Assembly (NCBI GenBank): GCA_017441845.1
Contig: JAFRVB010000002.1
Span: 1 to 34,105, forward strand
Direction: 5' to 3'
DNA from: Bacilli bacterium
GTDB lineage: Bacteria > Bacillota_I > Bacilli_A > RF39 > UBA660
DNA: 34,105 bases
Below are positions 30,663 to 34,105 of the stretch, piece by piece. The position numbers and the translations under genes are program-made. Below the pieces are notes generated by a model. The model made no database searches, was not told the DNA's origin, and saw nothing but the letters and a program-made list of their open reading frames with translations. Each line of letters starts with the position of its first letter. Within the stretch, counting starts at the first letter, position 1.

Positions 30663-31115
30663 CTACTTTTTTAACACATGTGTTTTTTTAACCATTTTGA
30701 TGTCATCTAATAAATCTTTTCTTTGATCTTCTATAGCGATTGGAAAATTATCCATCTCTATTGTTTTTCTTTCTAATTTAGATCTTATTAAACTATTATC
30801 AAAATCATATAGGTTAATTCTATCTTCTGATATTTTTTCAAAGTGAACATGATCTTCTTTTTTGAAGAAATCTACTAATGTTTTTCTATTAAATTTGTGA
30901 TCTTGGTCGATATCAGATGTTTCTTGAATTGAGAATGTTACATAGTTTTCTGATAATCTACCCTTTATTTTAGCTTGATAAGAATCAGCTTCTTTAGTTA
31001 TTTCTACATTAGTATAATAACCTTCTTCTTGAATATCATATTCTGCATCATGTAACATAACAGCACTATAATTACCTAATGCGATATCTAAATATTTATC
31101 AATTAATTTTTTCAT
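30663..31115 (-). CDS. Unknown protein, third gene of a three-gene operon
   Basis: 150 residues, soluble, mixed strand and helix, highly charged. The first part (LIDKYLDIALGNYSAVMLHDAEYD) looks helical, then strands (YYTNVEITKEADSYQAKIKG, VTFSIQETS). The end is lysine-rich. No membrane segment, signal or known motif. It begins five bases after the 31121 gene and is the last gene before the terminator. ATG follows a weak AAAGGT. Confidence 0.65.
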   Translation of the reverse strand: MKKLIDKYLDIALGNYSAVMLHDAEYDIQEEGYYTNVEITKEADSYQAKIKGRLSENYVTFSIQETSDIDQDHKFNRKTLVDFFKKEDHVHFEKISEDRINLYDFDNSLIRSKLERKTIEMDNFPIAIEDQRKDLLDDIKMVKKTHVLKK

Positions 31116-31120
31116 ATTAA

Positions 31121-31465
31121 TTAACCTTTCTTAATAACTTTAACTTCGTTATTATCCTTTCCTTCAATTAATATATCGGCAGTCTCACATAGACTGGCCA
31201 ATTCATCATCAGATAAACTTTCTAAATATAATTCTGCTTTATTTACTTCTTGTGCTGATGCATAATCTGGATTTTCTTCTGCAGAAGCAGCTAATGGGTT
31301 GATTGTTAACGATGTTGTAGTAGCAGTTAATGTAGTAAATGCTCCTGTTTTAGAAATATATATTTCACCTTGTTTATCATGTACTGAAATAGTTGTAGGT
31401 AAACCAACTGTTGCGGTAACACCTAATAACTGAGTACATAAAGTTAATGATCCTTCAAGTGCCAT
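31121..31465 (-). CDS. Unknown small protein, second gene of a three-gene operon
   Basis: 114 residues with two parts. The first 65 are Thr/Leu/Ala-rich with a strand pattern (LTLCTQLLGVTATVGLPTTISVHD, GEIYISKTGAFTTLTATTTSLTI). The rest is acidic and helical (VNKAELYLESLSDDELASLCE). No signal or membrane helix is clear. Its ATG shares a base with the stop of the upstream gene (TAATG), so it is translationally coupled, with GGGGGTG upstream. No family was recognised. Confidence 0.65.
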   Translation of the reverse strand: MALEGSLTLCTQLLGVTATVGLPTTISVHDKQGEIYISKTGAFTTLTATTTSLTINPLAASAEENPDYASAQEVNKAELYLESLSDDELASLCETADILIEGKDNNEVKVIKKG

Positions 31466-32256
31466 TATGATACACCCCCTATTTTCTTAGTACGACTCGC
31501 TTCCGCAATTGCTTTACGAGTACTTGTTCTTCTTTCTTTCTCCTTTAAAATTAATTCTTTCAATTTAATTAATTCTTCTTTATTAGTTTCTATTCTTTGT
31601 AATCTTTCAGTATCAGAAATAGTTTTATCATCTAATTCAATTACTTTATTGATTACTTTTACTCCTTCAGTGTAATTCTCTTGTGTTCTTTTGATTGCTC
31701 TTTGTTCTTTTCTTTCGATTATATCTTTATTCTTTTCAAATCTATAAATATGATAATTTTGTAAGTTAACACATTCAAAGTTTACTGCTAAAGATACTAA
31801 ATCCAAGGCAACTAAAGGAATAAATATTGGGTTTGTGAATGATAAAGTAGTTAGGATAGGTAAAGCTACTGTATCAATAATCATTCCTCTTAAATGAACA
31901 GCTTTATTGTAATTTAAATAGTTTAATAACTCACTAAATCTATGTCTAAAGACATGATAGTTTCTGTTCATTTCATAGTTATCTTCTCTTTTATTTAACA
32001 TTTTTTGAAGAGCAATCTCTTCTTTTATTTTTTTTCTTTCTTCTTCTGTCTTACATCTCTTAAGTAATTTTTCTTCCCTTCTATCAAATAGTTTATTTAC
32101 TCTTTTTGTATAATTAGGGAATACTTTCTTCATGACTTTGAACTTTAATCTTTCTACTTTTTTAACAATTTTTGCGAATTGTTTAGCTCCAAGTCTCTCA
32201 CATCTTTTTATTCTTTTGTTGTATTCTTCTTTAGTAAGAACTCTATCCTTTTTCAT
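31465..32256 (-). CDS. Charged helical membrane protein, first gene of a three-gene operon
   Basis: 263 residues. The N-terminal 110 are very basic and helical (KRCERLGAKQFAKIVKKVERLKFKV, EERKKIKEE). A central hydrophobic hairpin, about 125-165 (IIDTVALPILTTLSF, IFIPLVALDLVSLAV), is followed by a second charged helical stretch to the end. Both flanks are probably cytoplasmic and may form coiled coils. ATG at 32256 is preferred to one 60 bases upstream, which lies over the promoter. AGGGGTTGG precedes it. No family was recognised. The three genes share one promoter and one terminator. Confidence 0.68.
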   Translation of the reverse strand: MKKDRVLTKEEYNKRIKRCERLGAKQFAKIVKKVERLKFKVMKKVFPNYTKRVNKLFDRREEKLLKRCKTEEERKKIKEEIALQKMLNKREDNYEMNRNYHVFRHRFSELLNYLNYNKAVHLRGMIIDTVALPILTTLSFTNPIFIPLVALDLVSLAVNFECVNLQNYHIYRFEKNKDIIERKEQRAIKRTQENYTEGVKVINKVIELDDKTISDTERLQRIETNKEELIKLKELILKEKERRTSTRKAIAEASRTKKIGGVS

Positions 32257-32287
32257 CCTACCAACCCCTATCAGAATTACGAGGCAT

Positions 32288-32316
32288 ATTATACCACATT
32301 TCTCTTGATTTTTCAA
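32288..32316 (-). promoter_or_regulatory. Promoter of the three-gene unknown operon
   Basis: On the minus strand, TTGAAA (32311-32316), a 17-base spacer ending in TGG, and TATAAT (32288-32293). It has both a -35 and an extended -10, making it one of the best promoters in the window. Confidence 0.75.
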
Positions 32317-32322
32317 GTTAAA

Positions 32323-32348
32323 ATAAAAAAAGCATATCTCTATGCTTC
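32323..32348 (-). terminator. Intrinsic terminator of the PrsW gene
   Basis: AAGCATA and TATGCTT pair around a 4-base loop and are followed on the minus strand by a T-rich tail. Confidence 0.78.
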
Positions 32349-32352
32349 CATT

Positions 32353-33129
32353 TTATATAACTTTTTGTCCACAATTACCACAGAAATTATCACTAACTTC
32401 ATGTCCACAATTAGTACAATATCTCTTTTTTCGATAGAAATTATGGTCTATTGCGGCTACTGCATTAACTTTTTTAACTGTGAATATATACATTAATATT
32501 ACTAATACGAAGAATATAAGTATAAACATTAAATTCTCAGTTAATAAAAGAAAATCATATACACCATGCATTAATGTAGGGACTATTATACTTAAAGCTA
32601 TATTTTTGTTTCTCATTGATGGATTTTTGTTTAAATCATAATACTTAGCTAATCCTAAGAAATAACCCATAAATACACCATCACAAGCATGTCCAGGTAC
32701 AGCTAAGAAAGCTCTAGTGATACCTACACTTAACCCTCCAACTAAGACATACATTAAGTTTTCAAATAAAGCAAAACCTAAAGCTACAAAAACACAATAG
32801 ATGATCATATCATATAATTCATCAAATTCTTTATTATTATATGATATTTTATACGCAAATATCCATTTAGATATTTCTTCTACTAAACCTACACCAAATA
32901 TTGAAGCTATAAATAATGTGAGAGTATCTTTACTTTCAAGCATTTTATCAAAATTAGGTATAAATAAACCTATTATATCATTTAGAATAAAGACTAAGAA
33001 TACTGAACCAATACCTCCTAAAAGTAGTTTAAATAATAATGATTTAGGTTCTTTATTCCTATCTTTAGCATAAATATAGTAACCAATTAATACTACTGGT
33101 AATGTTGCGATAAATAATAAACTATCCAT
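32353..33129 (-). CDS. PrsW-family intramembrane metalloprotease with C-terminal zinc ribbon
   Basis: 258 residues, about seven or eight membrane segments. PrsW signatures are present: VEEISKW (Glu84, Glu85, Lys88), LGFALFENLMY (Glu123), VPGHACDG (His147) and PTLMHGVYDF (His188, Asp192). In Bacillus, PrsW makes site-1 cuts in anti-sigma factors. The end adds a double CxxC zinc ribbon (CTNCGHEVSDNFCGNCGQ) that the core family does not need, suggesting a cytoplasmic binding role. No anti-sigma or sigma factor is adjacent. It follows truA by 34 bases with a weak TATAAT between, so it may be read partly from the truA transcript. Confidence 0.85.
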   Translation of the reverse strand: MDSLLFIATLPVVLIGYYIYAKDRNKEPKSLLFKLLLGGIGSVFLVFILNDIIGLFIPNFDKMLESKDTLTLFIASIFGVGLVEEISKWIFAYKISYNNKEFDELYDMIIYCVFVALGFALFENLMYVLVGGLSVGITRAFLAVPGHACDGVFMGYFLGLAKYYDLNKNPSMRNKNIALSIIVPTLMHGVYDFLLLTENLMFILIFFVLVILMYIFTVKKVNAVAAIDHNFYRKKRYCTNCGHEVSDNFCGNCGQKVI

Positions 33130-33163
33130 ATAATCAATCCTATCCTAGTTAATTATATATTAA

Positions 33164-33895
33164 TTAATACTTAATATCAACTAAATATAATCCTTCTGCA
33201 GGAGCAGTTTTACCAGATTTAGTACGATCTTTACTATCTAATATCTTCTTTATATCAGAACTATTTAGTTTACCTTCTCCAGCTCTAATTAAAATACCTA
33301 CCATATTTCTAACTTGATATTTTAAGAATCCATTACCAGTAAAAGTTATCTCTAAAATATGATTTTTTAAATTAACTGAGACATTAGTTATTGTTCTAAC
33401 ACAGTTTTCTTTTTCTTTATTTTCAGTCACAAAAGCTCTAAAATCATGTTCTCCTACAAAGACTTTAGCGCATTCTTTAATTCTTTCTATATCTAAACTA
33501 TGATTATATTGATATACATAAAACCTCTCAAGAGGATTATATTCTCCTAAATTAATTAGATATTTATATGTCTTTTCTTTAACCATGTATCTTGCATTAA
33601 AATCTTTATCCACAATAGTTGTGGAAATCACATGAATATCATCCGGAAGGAATGTATTCATTGCCCTACGTAGTTTATTTTCATTAATTGAGACATCTAT
33701 GTCGGTATGGGCATATTGGATTAATGCATGTACTTTTTTATCTGTTCTACCTGTTGCGACTATATTGGTTTTCTTATTATTATTTATTTTTGTTAGAGCT
33801 TGTTCTAACTCTCCTTGAATAGTTCTTTTATTAGGTTGTCTTTGAAAACCTACAAAGTTAGTACCATCATAAGAAAATTTAATTAAAAATCTCAT
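33164..33895 (-). CDS. truA: tRNA pseudouridine synthase A
   Basis: 243 residues. It makes pseudouridine at positions 38-40 of tRNA anticodon stems. The N-terminus has KFSYDGTNFVGFQRQPNKRTIQGELEQAL, and the catalytic aspartate is Asp52 in TGRTDKKVHA (usually GRTDAGVHA or GRTDKGVHA; the KK pair is a variant). Then NTFLPDDIHV, ARYMVKEKTYKY, HDFRAFV, and GNGFLKYQVRNMVGILI. The start follows GGGGTGA. It lies ten bases after the preceding partial gene, as in the Firmicutes ecf-truA arrangement. rplM-rpsI, normally next, are displaced by PrsW and a three-gene operon. Confidence 0.96.
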   Translation of the reverse strand: MRFLIKFSYDGTNFVGFQRQPNKRTIQGELEQALTKINNNKKTNIVATGRTDKKVHALIQYAHTDIDVSINENKLRRAMNTFLPDDIHVISTTIVDKDFNARYMVKEKTYKYLINLGEYNPLERFYVYQYNHSLDIERIKECAKVFVGEHDFRAFVTENKEKENCVRTITNVSVNLKNHILEITFTGNGFLKYQVRNMVGILIRAGEGKLNSSDIKKILDSKDRTKSGKTAPAEGLYLVDIKY

Positions 33896-33905
33896 ATTAT
33901 CACCC

Positions 33906-34105
33906 CTATATATGTTTATATATATCTTTCATTATATCTCTTATATCTTGTAGATAATCTAAGTCTATGTTCTTCTTTTTATGTACTTTATTAATAAATA
34001 ATACACTATCTGGTACTTTAAAATTATATTTATTTAAAACATTAATCTTTTTATAAGTATCAATAGTTTTCCCTTCTAATACAATATTATTATCATTTAT
34101 AAAAT
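33906..34105 (-). CDS. Probable ECF transporter ATPase (EcfA), C-terminal part only
   Basis: About 65 codons on the minus strand, open at the window edge, ending with TAG ten bases before truA. The fragment reads INDNNIVLEGKTIDTYKKIN, then NKYNFKVPDSVLF, then a charged helical tail. The pattern xxxIVLEGxxxxxF/Y...LxxxxxxVPxxxxL is that of EcfA ATPase C-termini, and position before truA supports it. The catalytic ABC motifs would lie outside the window, so the call rests on tail and context. In Firmicutes the usual order is ecfA-ecfA-ecfT-truA; here ecfT is not between. Confidence 0.6.
   Translation of the reverse strand, partial: FINDNNIVLEGKTIDTYKKINVLNKYNFKVPDSVLFINKVHKKKNIDLDYLQDIRDIMKDIYKHI

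Noticed and set aside
1-34105. Mycoplasma genetic code (TGA as Trp)
   Set aside because: Tryptophans are TGG, no gene needs TGA read-through, and cell-wall anchoring and lytic transglycosylase argue for a walled organism.

Overview
The window is a very AT-rich, densely packed bacterial segment. Tryptophan is encoded by TGG and nearly all stops are TAA or TAG. An LPXTG-type (MPQTG) surface protein, a type VII secretion (T7SSb-type) EssC/YukD pair, a DUF285 repeat protein, a DUF5684 membrane protein and a membrane-anchored lytic transglycosylase together suggest a walled, low-GC Firmicute. A gut-type Bacilli lineage near the former Tenericutes (RF39-like) is my best guess; this is inference, since no rRNA is present. 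No tRNA, rRNA, CRISPR array, transposase or integrase was found, and no gene-free stretch exceeds 300 bases.

Layout. 1-1011: 3' part of a DNA cytosine-5 methyltransferase cut by the window edge, then a candidate small RNA. 1144-4932: a small membrane protein, a HAD nucleotidase-like protein, a tandem metallophosphoesterase whose first copy has lost its metal ligands, and a CYTH protein. 4969-8436: a sortase-type adhesin with a thioester-domain-like region, a DUF5684 membrane protein and an LppM-like lipoprotein. 8508-11965: dxs, a second candidate small RNA, a small membrane protein and a Na+/Ca2+ exchanger homologue. 11977-16403: a transglutaminase-like protein with two small membrane proteins (minus strand), then a lytic transglycosylase, a PflX-type radical SAM protein and an exported thioredoxin-like protein (plus strand). 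16435-34105, all minus strand: a DUF285 repeat surface protein, HtrA protease overlapping an Abi_2/HEPN gene, the T7SS operon essC-yukD plus two small helical proteins, a large papain-like protease with InlB-type repeats, a frameshifted histidine phosphatase, rpsI-rplM with a structured leader, a three-gene operon of unknown function, a PrsW protease with zinc ribbon, truA, and the end of a likely ecfA.

How the genes work together. The dominant theme is the cell envelope: secretion (EssC/YukD), surface display (MPQTG protein, DUF285 protein, C1 protease with InlB repeats), quality control and proteolysis (HtrA, PrsW, thioredoxin-like protein) and wall remodelling (transglycosylase). Housekeeping genes (dxs, rplM-rpsI, truA, ecfA) are interspersed.

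Transcription signals are unusually legible. Most genes are separated by an intrinsic terminator whose T-run leads almost directly into an extended -10 promoter (TGnTATAAT type), and two genes appear to start at or next to their predicted transcription start (leaderless). The most noteworthy items are the two free-standing structured RNA candidates, the half-dead tandem phosphoesterase, the reduced T7SS cluster with non-WXG small proteins, the HEPN gene overlapping htrA, and the unknown three-gene operon splitting the usual truA-rplM-rpsI neighbourhood.
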